The notes: generated from the sequence alone by a model not told the origin. Positions 10,877 to 20,450 are shown, counted from the first letter of the stretch. The stretch: DNA of 60,146 bases from Saprospiraceae bacterium (GCA_016719855.1 JADJYH010000008.1:180001-240146), one strand, 5' to 3'. A program made the numbers and translations.

Positions 10877-13387
10877 ATGACCATATCGCTAAACTGGCTC
10901 AAAGAATACATAGACATCAAGCTCTCGCCCGATGAAATCTCGAACCTGCTCACCAGCCTCGGCCTCGAAGTGGAGGGCATGGAGGAAGTGGAAAGCATCA
11001 AGGGCGGGCTGGAAGGCGTCGTCGTGGGCGAGGTGAAGGAGTGTTGGCGGCACCCGAACGCCGACAAGCTCAGCCTCACCAAAGTGGACATCGGCACTGG
11101 GGATTTGTTGCAAATCGTTTGCGGAGCGCCCAATGTGGCCGCCGGGCAGCGGGTGCTCGTGGCCACCGTCGGTACCACGCTCTACCCTACCGCTGGCGAA
11201 CCCATCACGCTCAAACTCGGCAAAATCAGGGGCGAGGAATCGCAGGGCATGATATGCGCCGCCGACGAACTCGGCATGGGCGAAGACCACAGCGGCATCC
11301 TCGTGCTGCCCGCCGATACGCCCATGGGCATCACCGGGCGGGACTATTTCAAGCTGGAAAAAGACATCGTTTATGAAATTGGCCTGACGCCGAACCGCTC
11401 TCCGACGCTACTTGCCACCTCGGTGTGGCGAGGGACTTGGCCGCTGCGCTGCAAGTGCAGTTTGGGCAAATGGGCGGGGTGAAAATGCCAGAGATAGAGA
11501 TGTCATGTTTTCAAAACATGACATCTCTTTTGCCTGTACAAGTCACGGTCGAAAACACGGAGGCTTGCCCCCGCTACGCAGGTGTGAGCATCAAGGGCGT
11601 GACGATCGGCGAGTCGCCGGACTGGCTGAAAAAACGGCTGCTTTCCGTCGGGGTGCGGCCCATCAGCAATATCGTGGACGTGACGAACTTCATCCTCCAC
11701 GAACTGGGCCAGCCGCTCCATGCCTTCGATTTGGATGAAATCGCTGGGCAAAAAATCATCGTAAAAACATTGCCAGAAGGCTCAAAATTCCAGAGCCTCG
11801 ACGAGCGGGAGCGCAGCCTCAGCGAGCAGGACCTGATGATTTGCGACGGCGACTCGAAGCCGATGTGCATCGGTGGCGTCTTCGGCGGTGCAACGTCGGG
11901 CGTAAAGGACACGACGAAGAATATTTTCCTCGAAAGCGCTCATTTCAACGCCAAATGGATTCGCCGCAGCAGCACCCGCCACGACCTGCGCACCGACGCC
12001 GCACGGGTGTTTGAAAAAGGCAGCGACCCGAACGTTTGCGTCTATGCCCTGCAACGGGCAGCAGAAATGATAGTGGAATTGGCGGGCGGTGAAATCGCTT
12101 CGGCGGTAGTGGATGTTTATCCAAAACTCATTGAAAACCAGCTAATTACCGTCACGTTTGACTATGTGAACCGGCTTATTGGGATGGAAATTCCGAAGGA
12201 AAAAATCAATGAAATCCTTCTGGCGTTGGAAATGAAAATCGTGGCGGAGACGAGCAATTCGTTCACCGTAAATGTGCCCACGAACAAGGCGGACGTGACT
12301 CGCCCTGCCGACGTGGTGGAGGAAATCCTGCGGGTCTTTGGCCTGGACAACGTGCCTGCTCCAGCTCAAATTCGCAGCAGCATGGTGAGCAGCGAGAAGC
12401 CCGACCCGAACGCCGTGCGCAACACGGTGGCCGACTACTTGGCGGCCAACAGCTTCAATGAAGTGATGTGCCTATCGCTCTCGCAATCAGCGTTTTACAA
12501 AGAAATTTTACCGAAGGAAGCCAGCGAACTCGTCTTCGTGAACAACACGAGCAACGTGCAGCTCGACATCATGCGCCCCACGATGCTGTTCAGCGGCTTA
12601 GAGGCGGTGGTGAACAACCAGAACCGCCAGCAGATGGACCTGAAGCTGTTCGAGTTCGGAAAAACGTATTTGATTGCGGGTTCGGGATTGCGTAATGCGG
12701 ATTCCACGGCACCCAATCCGAAATCGCAAATCGCAAATCCGAAATATGTTGAGCCGCAGCATTTGGCGCTGTTCCTCACTGGCCAGCGGTTGCCGGAAAG
12801 CTGGCGCAACAAGGAAAAGGTTTCGGCGGATTTTTTCAGTTTGAAATCTTTTGTGGGCAATGTACTCGCCCGCCTTGGCGTCGGTGGCGGTTTTCAGGAG
12901 ACGGGGGTGAAGGACGATATTTTTGCCTACGGCATCAAGTACCACCGTGGGCCACAGGATTTGGTCGTTTTTGGGAAGGTGCAGCCGAAGGTTTGCAAGA
13001 AAATGGGCATCCGGGGCGAGGTTTTTTACGCCGACCTCAACTGGGATATGTTGCTGCAAGCAGCGAAAAAAGCAGTCCATCAGTTTTGCGGAGTTGAACA
13101 AATTCCCGACCGTGCGCAGAGACCTTGCGGTGGTGATAGGTAAATCCGTAAAATTTAGCGACCTTGCCGCCGTTGCCAAAAAAGTTGGTAAAAAGCTGTT
13201 GAAAGATATAAATTTGTTCGATGTCTTTGAAGACGAGACGAAACTTGGCGAGGGAAAAAAGTCCTATGCTACGAGTTTTACTTTTGAAGACCCGACCCGC
13301 ACCTTGCAGGACAAAGAGGTGGACGCCGTGATGAACGAACTTATCGAGGCGTTTGAGGGTAAACTTGGAGCGCTGATTCGGCGTTAA
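10877..13387 (+). CDS. pheT: phenylalanyl-tRNA synthetase beta subunit (two frameshifts)
   Basis: The large subunit of the alpha2-beta2 synthetase, about 836 residues. It begins MTISLNWLKEYIDIKLSPDE; an OB-type tRNA-binding domain spans residues 40-150 (GEVKECWRHPNADKLSLTKV), followed by B3/B4 editing (RYAGVSIKGV, VTNFILHELGQPLHAFD) and B5 (TNKADVTRPADVVEEILRVF), with the anticodon-binding fold at the C-terminus (KFPTVRRDLAVVI). The frame breaks near 11402 and at a six-A run near 13068; the protein reads through once these are corrected. It carries two unusual inserts, a perfect 33-nt palindrome at 11496-11528 and a word-repeat loop at 12670-12746, both in frame. pheS is not in the window. 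Confidence 0.93.
11496..11528. repeat. 33-nt perfect palindrome in frame inside pheT
   Basis: Sixteen bases on each side of C11512 are exactly complementary. The element encodes about EMSCFQNMTSL, just before the conserved RYAGV block, where other PheT proteins have a short linker. At 33 nt it is a whole number of codons. It is comparable in kind to in-frame palindromic elements described in Rickettsia, though the sequence is different. Confidence 0.85.
12670..12746. repeat. word-built inverted repeat in frame inside pheT
   Basis: The left arm contains GATTGCGGG, TTCGGGATTGCG and AATGCGGATT. The right arm contains CAATCCG, AAATCGCA, AATCGCA and AATCCGAAAT. The arms are partly complementary and each repeats its own word. 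It encodes a hydrophilic stretch (NPKSQIANPK) between two conserved blocks, consistent with an inserted surface loop. Confidence 0.7.
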
Positions 13388-13395
13388 TTGAACAC

Positions 13396-13686
13396 ATGAC
13401 CCAACAACTCGAAAATATCGAACAGAAAGTGCGGCAACTGGTGGAGGCGATGACCGCATTGCGCCAACAAAACGCTGTTCTTTCGAAGGAAAATAACAAG
13501 CTCAAGGCCGACCTCGAAGCACAGCAAGAGCGCACCGGCGAATTGACAGAAAGATTAACTAACTCGCAGCAGGCATTGGTCGGGCAGCGGGGAGACGATT
13601 CGGAAAGCAACCAAAAGTTGAGAAAGCAAATTGACCAATACATCAACGAGATAGATAAATGTATTGAGTGGCTTCAAAACGCTTAG
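13396..13686 (+). CDS. small coiled-coil protein upstream of zapA
   Basis: A 96-residue, nearly all-helical protein with heptads over residues 5-75 (IEQKVRQLVEAMTALRQQNA, LSKENNKLKADLEAQQERTG). There is no signal peptide. It lies 8 bases after pheT and 3 bases before zapA, so the three are probably co-transcribed. Its size, coiled coil and position suggest a ZapB-like division accessory protein, but this is inference; the sequence alone does not identify it. Confidence 0.7.
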   Translation: MTQQLENIEQKVRQLVEAMTALRQQNAVLSKENNKLKADLEAQQERTGELTERLTNSQQALVGQRGDDSESNQKLRKQIDQYINEIDKCIEWLQNA

Positions 13687-13689
13687 GAT

Positions 13690-13986
13690 ATGGAAGAACA
13701 GGATAGCAAACAATTGACCGTGACGATTGCGGGGCGACCATATCCTTTGAAAATAAAGGCGAATGACGAGCCTGTCATCCGCCAGATAGTGAAAGAGGTC
13801 AACGAAAAAGTGAACAAGTTCCAGTTGACCTACGCCAACCGTGAAAAACAGGACTGCCTTGCGATGGCGCTCTTGGCCTACGCGGTGGATTTGCACAAAG
13901 CCACAAGCCAAACGACTGCTTCTTCACCAGACCTTTCCGACAAACTTTCCCGTATTGAATCGCTTCTGGACGAAGCGACGACCTGA
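13690..13986 (+). CDS. zapA: cell division protein ZapA
   Basis: A 98-residue ZapA-family protein: an N-terminal globular part beginning with LTVTIAGRPYPLKIKANDEP, then VIRQIVKEVNEKVNKFQLTY, and a C-terminal helix for tetramer formation. ZapA bundles FtsZ filaments at the division ring in the cytoplasm. It is 3 bases downstream of the coiled-coil gene and immediately upstream of a 6S-like RNA and rny, an arrangement I know from other Bacteroidota. Confidence 0.88.
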   Translation: MEEQDSKQLTVTIAGRPYPLKIKANDEPVIRQIVKEVNEKVNKFQLTYANREKQDCLAMALLAYAVDLHKATSQTTASSPDLSDKLSRIESLLDEATT

Positions 13987-14009
13987 GTTTTCCTGCTGTT
14001 ATATTTTTT

Positions 14010-14100
14010 GGTTAAGTGGCCGGCTGGCCAAATAGCTGCGTGGTGCTCGCACTTCAGCGAAAAGCACTACGGGAGTTTTAGGCCGGTAAACCACGCAACC
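14010..14100 (+). ncRNA. ssrS: 6S RNA (ssrS), Bacteroidota type
   Basis: The zapA-rny gap folds into one long rod. GGTTAAGTGG (14010-14019) pairs with CCACGCAACC (14091-14100) around a 2x2 internal loop; CCGGC pairs with GCCGG; a large open bubble follows; the apical stem CGTGGTGCT (14039-14047) pairs with AGCACTACG (14063-14071), one G-U pair. A closed stem, central bubble and terminal hairpin is the 6S plan, mimicking an open promoter to hold RNA polymerase. The position beside zapA also fits. Ends are approximate; no covariance search was possible. Confidence 0.7.
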
Positions 14101-14127
14101 ATGTTACCATTTTAACCTTTTGACATC

Positions 14128-15777
14128 ATGGAAATAGGAATCGGACTGGCCATTGGGCTAGTCGTCGGGCTGGTCGCTGGGTATTTTATCATCCAGGCTA
14201 CCATGAAAAGCAAGAAGCAGACGCTACTTGACGAAGTAAATTCAAAGACCGACCAAGAAATCAAGAAAGCACAGGACACCGCCAAGCGAATCCTCGACGA
14301 GGCGGAATCGAAGAACGAAACCATCAAACAACGCAAAGTGCAGGAAGCAAAAGACCGCTTCAACGCCATGCGGGCCGATTTTGACAAGGAAAAAGCGGAG
14401 AAAATGGTCTCCGTCAAAGAGCGGGAACTGGAAATCCGGGGCCTTGAGAAAGACCTCCAATTGAAGGAAGACAAGCTCAAAGACCGCATCAAGGAACTGG
14501 ACACACGAGACGCCGATTATGACCAAAAAGTAGCGGAAATAGCCACCGTCCGGGAAAACCTTGACAAGCAGCTCAAAATCGTGGCCAAACGGAAGGAAGA
14601 ACTTGAAGCCGCCAACGAAGAGCGCATCAAGGCGCTCGAGGGTATCTCCAGGCTAACCCAGGGCGAGGCAAAGGAAGAACTCCTCCGGGCCATTAAGGGC
14701 AAGGCCGAGACAGCAGCGATGGCTCTCGTGAAAGACACCATCACCCAAGCCAAATTGGACGCTGCCAAAGAATCCAAGAAAATCATCATCGCCACCATCC
14801 AGCGCATGGCTTCGGAGTACACCATCGAGAATACCGTATCGGTGTTCCCGCTCGACTCCGACGACATGAAGGGCCAAATCATCGGTCGGGAAGGCCGGAA
14901 CATCCGGGCGCTCGAGGCTGCTACCGGTGCCGAAATCGTGGTGGACGATACGCCAGAGGCCATCGTCATTTCCAGCTTCGACCCGATACGCCGGGAGGTC
15001 GCCCGCCTTGCACTGAAAAAACTCGTGACCGATGGCCGTATCCACCCTGCCCGTATCGAGGAGGTGGTGGCCAAGACCCGCAAACAGTTGGATGAGCAAA
15101 TCGTCGAAATTGGCGAGCGCACGGTCATCGAGCTTGGTGTTCACGGCCTCAACGCCTACCTAATAAAAATGGTAGGTCGGATGCGCTTTCGCTCCTCCTA
15201 TGGTCAGAACCTGCTCAAGCACTCCATTGAGACCGCCAACCTTTGCGGCATCATGGCTGCCGAGCTTGGCCTCAACCCAAAACAGGCAAAATTGGCAAAA
15301 CGGGCTGGCCTGTTGCACGACATTGGGAAAGTGGCAGAGGAGGAAACTGAGCTTTCACACGCCATTGTCGGTATGCATATTTGTGAGAAACACGGCGAGA
15401 TAGAGGCCATTTGCAACGCCGTGGGTGCTCACCACGATGAAATCGAGATGAACAACATCATCTCACCACTCGTGCAGGCTTGCGATGCCATCTCAGGTGC
15501 CCGTCCGGGTGCTCGTCGTGAAATCCTCGAAAGCTACCTCAAGCGCATCGGCGAACTCGAAGAAATCGCCATGGCGCACGAAGGCGTCTCCAAGGCTTAC
15601 GCCATGCAGGCTGGTCGTGAGCTAAGGGTCATCGTGGAAGCCGAGAAGGTCACCGATGCCTATGCCGACGACCTCGCCTTCATGATTTCACAGAAAATAC
15701 AAGGGGAAATGCAGTACCCAGGACAAATCAAAGTGACCGTGATCCGGGAGAAGCGGGCGGTGCAGTTCGCACGTTAA
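14128..15777 (+). CDS. rny: ribonuclease Y
   Basis: A 549-residue endoribonuclease that starts mRNA decay at the membrane. An N-terminal membrane helix (residues 3-24, IGLAIGLVVGLVAGYFIIQA) is followed by a long coiled coil (30-200), a KH domain (about 235-285, GQIIGREGRNIRALEAATGA) and an HD domain with the metal-binding motifs LLHDIGK (near 395) and AHHDE (near 440). Length and order match the family. Its start is fixed by the transmembrane helix. A bidirectional terminator follows. Confidence 0.96.
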   Translation: MEIGIGLAIGLVVGLVAGYFIIQATMKSKKQTLLDEVNSKTDQEIKKAQDTAKRILDEAESKNETIKQRKVQEAKDRFNAMRADFDKEKAEKMVSVKERELEIRGLEKDLQLKEDKLKDRIKELDTRDADYDQKVAEIATVRENLDKQLKIVAKRKEELEAANEERIKALEGISRLTQGEAKEELLRAIKGKAETAAMALVKDTITQAKLDAAKESKKIIIATIQRMASEYTIENTVSVFPLDSDDMKGQIIGREGRNIRALEAATGAEIVVDDTPEAIVISSFDPIRREVARLALKKLVTDGRIHPARIEEVVAKTRKQLDEQIVEIGERTVIELGVHGLNAYLIKMVGRMRFRSSYGQNLLKHSIETANLCGIMAAELGLNPKQAKLAKRAGLLHDIGKVAEEETELSHAIVGMHICEKHGEIEAICNAVGAHHDEIEMNNIISPLVQACDAISGARPGARREILESYLKRIGELEEIAMAHEGVSKAYAMQAGRELRVIVEAEKVTDAYADDLAFMISQKIQGEMQYPGQIKVTVIREKRAVQFAR

Positions 15778-15796
15778 ATCCTGAAATTATAAGCAT

Positions 15797-15835
15797 AAAA
15801 AAGGCGGCGGGGATGTGCCCAGCCGCCTTTTTTTT
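15797..15835. terminator. bidirectional terminator between rny and the acyl-CoA ligase gene
   Basis: AAAAAAGGCGGC (15797-15808) pairs with GCCGCCTTTTTT, with T-runs on both strands. It lies between two convergent genes and should stop transcription from either side. Confidence 0.9.
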
Positions 15836-15872
15836 AACTCAAAACTCGTCCCTCGAAACTTCTTTTCACCCC

Positions 15873-17531
15873 CTACTCCTCCCGCAACTTCCTCCTTAAA
15901 ATCTTTCCCACGTTCGTCTTCGGCAGCTCTTTTCTGAACTCCACCGACCTCGGTATTTTGTAGCCGGTAAGCCCCTCTCGGCAATGCTCCAACACTTCCT
16001 TTTCGGTCAGTGATTGGTCTTTTTTTACCACAAAAATCTTCACCACCTCGCCCGACTTCTCGTCTGGAACGCCAATGGCAGCACATTCCAGCACCTTCGG
16101 GTGCTCGATGACTACGTCCTCAATCTCATTTGGGTAAACATTGAAGCCCGACACCAGAATCATGTCCTTTTTGCGGTCAACGATTTGGAAGTAGCCGTCC
16201 GGGTGCATCAGTCCGATGTCACCGGTGCAGAGCCACCCGTCCTTGATGGTTTGGGCGGTGGCGTCCGGGCGGTTGTAGTAGCCCTTCATCACTTGTGGGC
16301 CTTTGATTTGTATTTCGCCAGTGTCGCCTTGCGGCAATGGGTTTCCGGCATCGTCCACGATGCGCATGTCGGTAGAGGGCACGGGCAGGCCGATGCAGCC
16401 CAGACGGCCAGCGCCATCGAGTGGGTTCACACTGGCAACAGGCGAGGACTCGGTCATGCCGAAGCCTTCAACGAGCGGGACACCAGTCACCTTGCGCCAT
16501 TTTTCGGCCACCGCCTTTTGCACGGCCATGCCACCGCCAAGTGCAAAACGCAGGGCACTGAAGTCGAGCGAAGCAAAATCGGGGTGGTTGAGCAAGGCAT
16601 TGAACAGGGTGTTAACCCCTGTCATGATGGTCACTTTGTAGTTCTTGAACTCCTTCATCACCGAGGGCAGGTCACGGGCATTGACCACCAGCACCGTGAG
16701 TGCCCCGAGGCTGAACAGCGCCAAGCAATTGACCGAAAAGGCGAAGATGTGGTACAGCGGCAGCGGTGACAGGCCGACCTCGTTCTCCCCCATACCCGAT
16801 GGCGCAATCCAAGCCCTTATTTGCATCATGTTGGCCACGAGGTTGCGGTTGGTCAGCATGGCTCCCTTGGCAACGCCGGTGGTGCCGCCCGTGTATTGCA
16901 GGCATACCACATCTTCCGGATTGTGCTGGAACTGCTTGATGGTAAATTGTTTGCCCTGCGCCAAAGCATTGGTAAAGGTGACCGTATTGGGCAAAGAGAA
17001 GTCTGGCACCATGCGCTTGATGTAGCGCACCGCAAAGTTCACGAAGATGCCCTTGCACCCCAGCATCTCGCCGATGCTGGTGACGATGATGGTCTTGATT
17101 TGCGTATCGGGAAGCACCTCTTGCAGGTTGGCGGCAAAGTTTTCGCAAATCACGATGGCCTTCACGCCAGAATCAGTGAACTGGTGGCGCATTTCCCGAG
17201 GCGTGTACAGTGGGTTGGTGTTGACGATGACCAGCCCAGCCCGCAGACAGCCGAACAGGGCTATGGGATACTGCAAGAGGTTGGGCATCATCAGGGCTAT
17301 CTTGTCACCAGGCTCCAATCCCCGGGAGTGCAGGTATGCACCGAACTGCTTGGAGTAGCGGTCAACCTGTGCATAGGTCATTGCTTTTCCCATGCAGGCG
17401 AAAGCTTTTTTGTCCGAGAATTTTTTGAAGGTATCGTCCAAAAGGGCCACCAGCGAGGGGTAAGCGCTTTCGTCAATATTGGCGGGCACTCCCTTCGGAT
17501 AATTTTTCAGCCAAGGTCTTTGCTCAGTCAT
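15873..17531 (-). CDS. fadD: long-chain fatty acid--CoA ligase
   Basis: A 552-residue AMP-forming acyl-CoA synthetase that activates fatty acids with ATP and CoA. The P-loop-like signature YTGGTTGVAKGAML is near residue 205, the adenine-binding VEGFGMTESSP near 355, the hinge DRKKDMILVSGFNVYPNEIE near 450, and the catalytic C-terminal Lys in LPKTNVGKILRRKLRE. Length and order fit FadD of medium/long chain. It is transcribed alone on the minus strand. Chain-length preference cannot be read from sequence. Confidence 0.92.
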   Translation of the reverse strand: MTEQRPWLKNYPKGVPANIDESAYPSLVALLDDTFKKFSDKKAFACMGKAMTYAQVDRYSKQFGAYLHSRGLEPGDKIALMMPNLLQYPIALFGCLRAGLVIVNTNPLYTPREMRHQFTDSGVKAIVICENFAANLQEVLPDTQIKTIIVTSIGEMLGCKGIFVNFAVRYIKRMVPDFSLPNTVTFTNALAQGKQFTIKQFQHNPEDVVCLQYTGGTTGVAKGAMLTNRNLVANMMQIRAWIAPSGMGENEVGLSPLPLYHIFAFSVNCLALFSLGALTVLVVNARDLPSVMKEFKNYKVTIMTGVNTLFNALLNHPDFASLDFSALRFALGGGMAVQKAVAEKWRKVTGVPLVEGFGMTESSPVASVNPLDGAGRLGCIGLPVPSTDMRIVDDAGNPLPQGDTGEIQIKGPQVMKGYYNRPDATAQTIKDGWLCTGDIGLMHPDGYFQIVDRKKDMILVSGFNVYPNEIEDVVIEHPKVLECAAIGVPDEKSGEVVKIFVVKKDQSLTEKEVLEHCREGLTGYKIPRSVEFRKELPKTNVGKILRRKLREE

Positions 17532-17612
17532 AATTGTTTAAATTTAAAAATTGGATTGGGCTAAAATTACAAAGTTTGGTCTTTGCACAAAGCTATTGAA
17601 TTTAAGTACCGA

Positions 17613-18754
17613 TTATATCTTGCTCAAAAGCGCAGCGGCCTTGGCCAATGTTTCTTCTTTTTTTGCGAAGCAAAGCCGGATAACCCGCTCCTGCTTGTGG
17701 CTGCTGTAAAAAACGGAAACTGGAATAGCCGCCACCCCGTGCTCCAGGATTAGTCGTTTCACAAAATCCGTGTCCGGCTCGTCGCTGATGGCCGAGTAGT
17801 CGTAAAGCTGAAAGTACGACCCTTCGCTGTGCAACGGTTTGAACCTCGACCCCGACATGGCATTGAGCAGGAAGTCCCGTTTTTTTTCAAAGAAATCGTT
17901 TAGCGCCAAGTACTCTTTCGGTTGTTCGAAGTATTCCGCAACGGCATGTTGCATCGGCGTGTTGACGGCAAAGACGTTGAACTGGTGCACCTTTCGGAAC
18001 TCCTTCGTCAGGTCGGGCGGTGCCACGATGCAGCCGAGCTTCCAGCCTGTGGTGTGCAGCGTTTTACCGAAGGAAAAGACCGCCATGCCCCGCTCGAAAA
18101 TCTTCGGGTAGCGCAGCAGGCTCTCGTGCCGCTCGCCATCGAAGACGAGGTGTTCGTAGGCTTCGTCGCAAAGCACGATGATGTCCCGGTTGACGGCGAG
18201 GTGTTGCAGTTCCCTCCAGTCCGCTTCCTTCAGCGTTTTGCCAGTCGGGTTGTGCGGGGTGTTGATGACAATCATGCGGGTCTTCCAGGTGATGAGCCGT
18301 TCGAGCATCCGCCAGTCAACGGCGTAGTCGGGGGCGGTCATCTCGTAGAGGACAGGCCTGCCACCGTTCACCTGGATGGCGGGGCGGTAGCAGTCGTAGG
18401 CCGGTTCAACCAAAATCACCTCATCGTCGGGGCGGATGAACGTCGAAATGGCGCAGTAGAGCGCTTGGGTTGCCCCGCTGGTGATGGTGATTTCCGTTTC
18501 GGGATCAACCGTGAGGCCGTAGAGCGACTTGATTTTTTCGGCCATGATTTTGCGGAGCGCAGGCACACCAGGCATGGGTGCGTACTGGTTGAAGCCCTGT
18601 CGGATGTACTTGTCCACCAACCCCTTGAGGTGGTCGGAGCAGTCGAAATCAGGAAGCCCTGCGCCAGGTTGATGGCCCCGTGCTCGTTGGCCATGGCCGA
18701 CATGACGGTGAAAATGGAGGTGCCGACGCCCGGCAGTTTGGAGGAAAGAAGCAT
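17613..18754 (-). CDS. methionine aminotransferase-like class I/II enzyme (one frameshift)
   Basis: A PLP-dependent aminotransferase of about 380 residues, close to the YbdL/methionine aminotransferase type. N-terminal SKLPGVGTSIFTVMSAMANE and GAINLAQGFP are followed by NQYAPMPGVPALR, the SGATQALYC loop, INTPHNPTGKTL, and the PLP lysine in FSFGKTLHTTGWKLG near residue 235. One C is missing near 18655, splitting a 112-residue N-terminal piece from the rest; the join gives the expected GFPDFDCSDHLKG. It probably transaminates Met or aromatic acids (methionine salvage); the substrate is inferred. Confidence 0.88.
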
Positions 18755-18756
18755 AG

Positions 18757-18835
18757 TATTGTTAAATTGCTGAATTGTTATGATTGCTGTGATTGCCCCT
18801 CTAGCAATCCAACAATTTCAACAACTCAACAATCA
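18757..18835. repeat. word-built inverted repeat between aminotransferase and phosphoesterase genes
   Basis: The gap is filled by ATTGTTAA, ATTGCTGA, ATTGTTAT and GATTGCTG words on the left, and CAATCCAA, CAATTTCAA, CAACTCAA and CAATCAT on the right. The two arms are imperfectly complementary and each has about an 8-bp period. It reaches the last codons of the phosphoesterase gene. Confidence 0.75.
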
Positions 18836-19579
18836 TGTTTTATTCCCATCGTAGTAAACTACTGCACTTTCCACCACGCCATCGGACCGTAGGTTGATTT
18901 CCCGAAGGCCGATTCTGAGGTGGTCGAGCAAGAACTCTGGCTGTTGCCATTTCATCTGGAAGTAGGTGGTCGGTGTGATATGCACCACAAGGTTTTTTAC
19001 GCAAAGCATTTTTTCAACGTGGTAATGCCCACAGAAAATGTACACAGGAAATGGGTGCTGGTACAATACCTCCTGCACTTCGACCATGTTGCGAAGCGGA
19101 TAATTAACGTCCATGTAGGGCACACCGCCTTCCACCGGCGGATGGTGCATGAAGATGACGGCGGGTGCGTCTAGTTGTGTCAACTCATTGGCCAGCCACG
19201 CCAATTGCGCCTCACTGATTGTGCCATTGGAGGTTTCGAGCAGCAGCAGGGTGTGGTTGGGCAGGGGCAGTTTGTAGTAGAGGTCGCCGTCGGTGAGCAA
19301 GTGTTCCAAACCGAAAACCCGCGCCAACAGCGCAGAGTTGTCATGATTGCCACCGATTGGGGCATAGGGGATGCCGAGGTCATCAAGCTGCGATTTCATC
19401 CACCGATAAACCTGTTCGTTGGCGGTATCGTAGGCAAGGTCGCCGGAGAGGATGAGGTAGTCTGGAGAGAAGGATTTGGCCGCTTGCAGGATATCTAAAA
19501 AATTCTGCCGCACGTCCACACCATGGGTGAACTCGCCTTCGCTCGCTACGTGCAGGTCAGTTATTTGAATAAGTTTCAT
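18833..19579 (-). CDS. calcineurin-like phosphoesterase (CpdA-type)
   Basis: A 248-residue metallophosphoesterase. All family blocks are present: D-x-H in TDLHVASEG near residue 8, GDLAYD near 47, GGNHDNS near 78, the MHHPP block near 140 and GHYH near 185. It is most like CpdA-type enzymes that hydrolyse 3',5'-cyclic nucleotides, but related proteins act on other phosphodiesters. There is no signal peptide, so it is cytosolic. It may be co-transcribed with the aminotransferase downstream, separated by a word hairpin. Confidence 0.85.
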   Translation of the reverse strand: MKLIQITDLHVASEGEFTHGVDVRQNFLDILQAAKSFSPDYLILSGDLAYDTANEQVYRWMKSQLDDLGIPYAPIGGNHDNSALLARVFGLEHLLTDGDLYYKLPLPNHTLLLLETSNGTISEAQLAWLANELTQLDAPAVIFMHHPPVEGGVPYMDVNYPLRNMVEVQEVLYQHPFPVYIFCGHYHVEKMLCVKNLVVHITPTTYFQMKWQQPEFLLDHLRIGLREINLRSDGVVESAVVYYDGNKT

Positions 19580-19590
19580 GCTGCTTAAGC

Positions 19591-19659
19591 GGTTTCAGGT
19601 TTAGGGTTTTCAGGTTTCAGACAGGGCCTACCCTGAAACTTTAAACCTGAAACCAAACC
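19591..19659. repeat. word-built inverted repeat upstream of the phosphoesterase gene
   Basis: The left arm is GGTTTCAG, GTTTAGGG, TTTTCAG and GTTTCAG. The right arm is CCTGAAAC, TTTAAACCTGAAACC and AAACC. The arms are complementary with a central GGGCCTACCC. It lies in the gap between divergent genes; whether it affects expression is unknown. Confidence 0.75.
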
Positions 19660-19766
19660 GTCCTCTTCCGCAAATATGTAGCTTCGCCGCCAAGTTTTCG
19701 ATGATTTTTTTCTGACAAATGCACATCCATTTGTTTTGAGGGAAAAAACAGCATGAAATTACCGCC

Positions 19767-20450
19767 ATGAATCTGCAAAAACTCAACGATGCCATTGGGC
19801 AATACGCCAATTTTCTTCGCTCGAACCCGCAGCACGACCCCTACCTGCCCTGGGAGTCGCAGCGCATTTTTCAGGAAAATTGGGATGTCGAAGTATTGGA
19901 TTTCCGCACGATGTACGACCGCAGCCTGGAGAACTCCCGCTCTCGCCGTCTTTGGAAACGAGAAAATTACGAGCCGAAGGAGATGATGCTCCGCTTCATC
20001 GAGCTGAACCGGGAGTTTGTGCGGCAGGTTTTTCAAGACCTTTTCAACGAGGCAAAGGACTTGGACGGTCGGGTTGGCCGCTTCGTGTTCCATTGCGATG
20101 AGCTGCTGGCAGGCTGGCGGGAGGCCCACCCCGGCTCGAAGCTCAACAGCCACTACCACCACGACAACTACCAGATAGTGTCCATCTATCTTGCTTTCCG
20201 CTACCCGACGCAGTATTTGCCCTTCGATTTCGACAGCTTCCGGCGGCTGATGGAGCTGCTCGGCAGCCGTGACGTGCCCACGGTGGATGAGGTGGGTCGC
20301 TACTTCAAGGTGATGCGCACCATTTTTACTTTTTTGAAAAAAAACGAGGAAATGCTGGCCTTGCACAGCAAACGTATAACGCCAGGTCTGCATTACGAAG
20401 GCGAAACCTTGCTGGTGGCGTGGGATTTTATGCGGGTAATTACGAGGTGA
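19767..20450 (+). CDS. McrB N-terminal-like protein without ATPase
   Basis: A 227-residue protein I recognise only by pattern. Segments FQENWDVEVLDFRTMYDRSL, ENYEPKEMMLRFIELN and HYHHDNYQIVSIYLAFRYPT resemble the region that precedes the AAA+ GTPase/ATPase in some McrB-like restriction proteins of Bacteroidota (a DUF-type module with R-Y-P). Here it stands alone: no Walker motifs follow, and the next gene is polA on the other strand. There is no signal peptide. It could be a domain remnant or an independent protein; function unknown. Confidence 0.55.
   Translation: MNLQKLNDAIGQYANFLRSNPQHDPYLPWESQRIFQENWDVEVLDFRTMYDRSLENSRSRRLWKRENYEPKEMMLRFIELNREFVRQVFQDLFNEAKDLDGRVGRFVFHCDELLAGWREAHPGSKLNSHYHHDNYQIVSIYLAFRYPTQYLPFDFDSFRRLMELLGSRDVPTVDEVGRYFKVMRTIFTFLKKNEEMLALHSKRITPGLHYEGETLLVAWDFMRVITR

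Noticed and set aside
9257..11482. A single 741-codon fusion of XRE regulator and PheT
   Set aside because: The join is created by a frame error near 10672; the regulator has its own stop at 10747 and pheT its own promoter and ATG.
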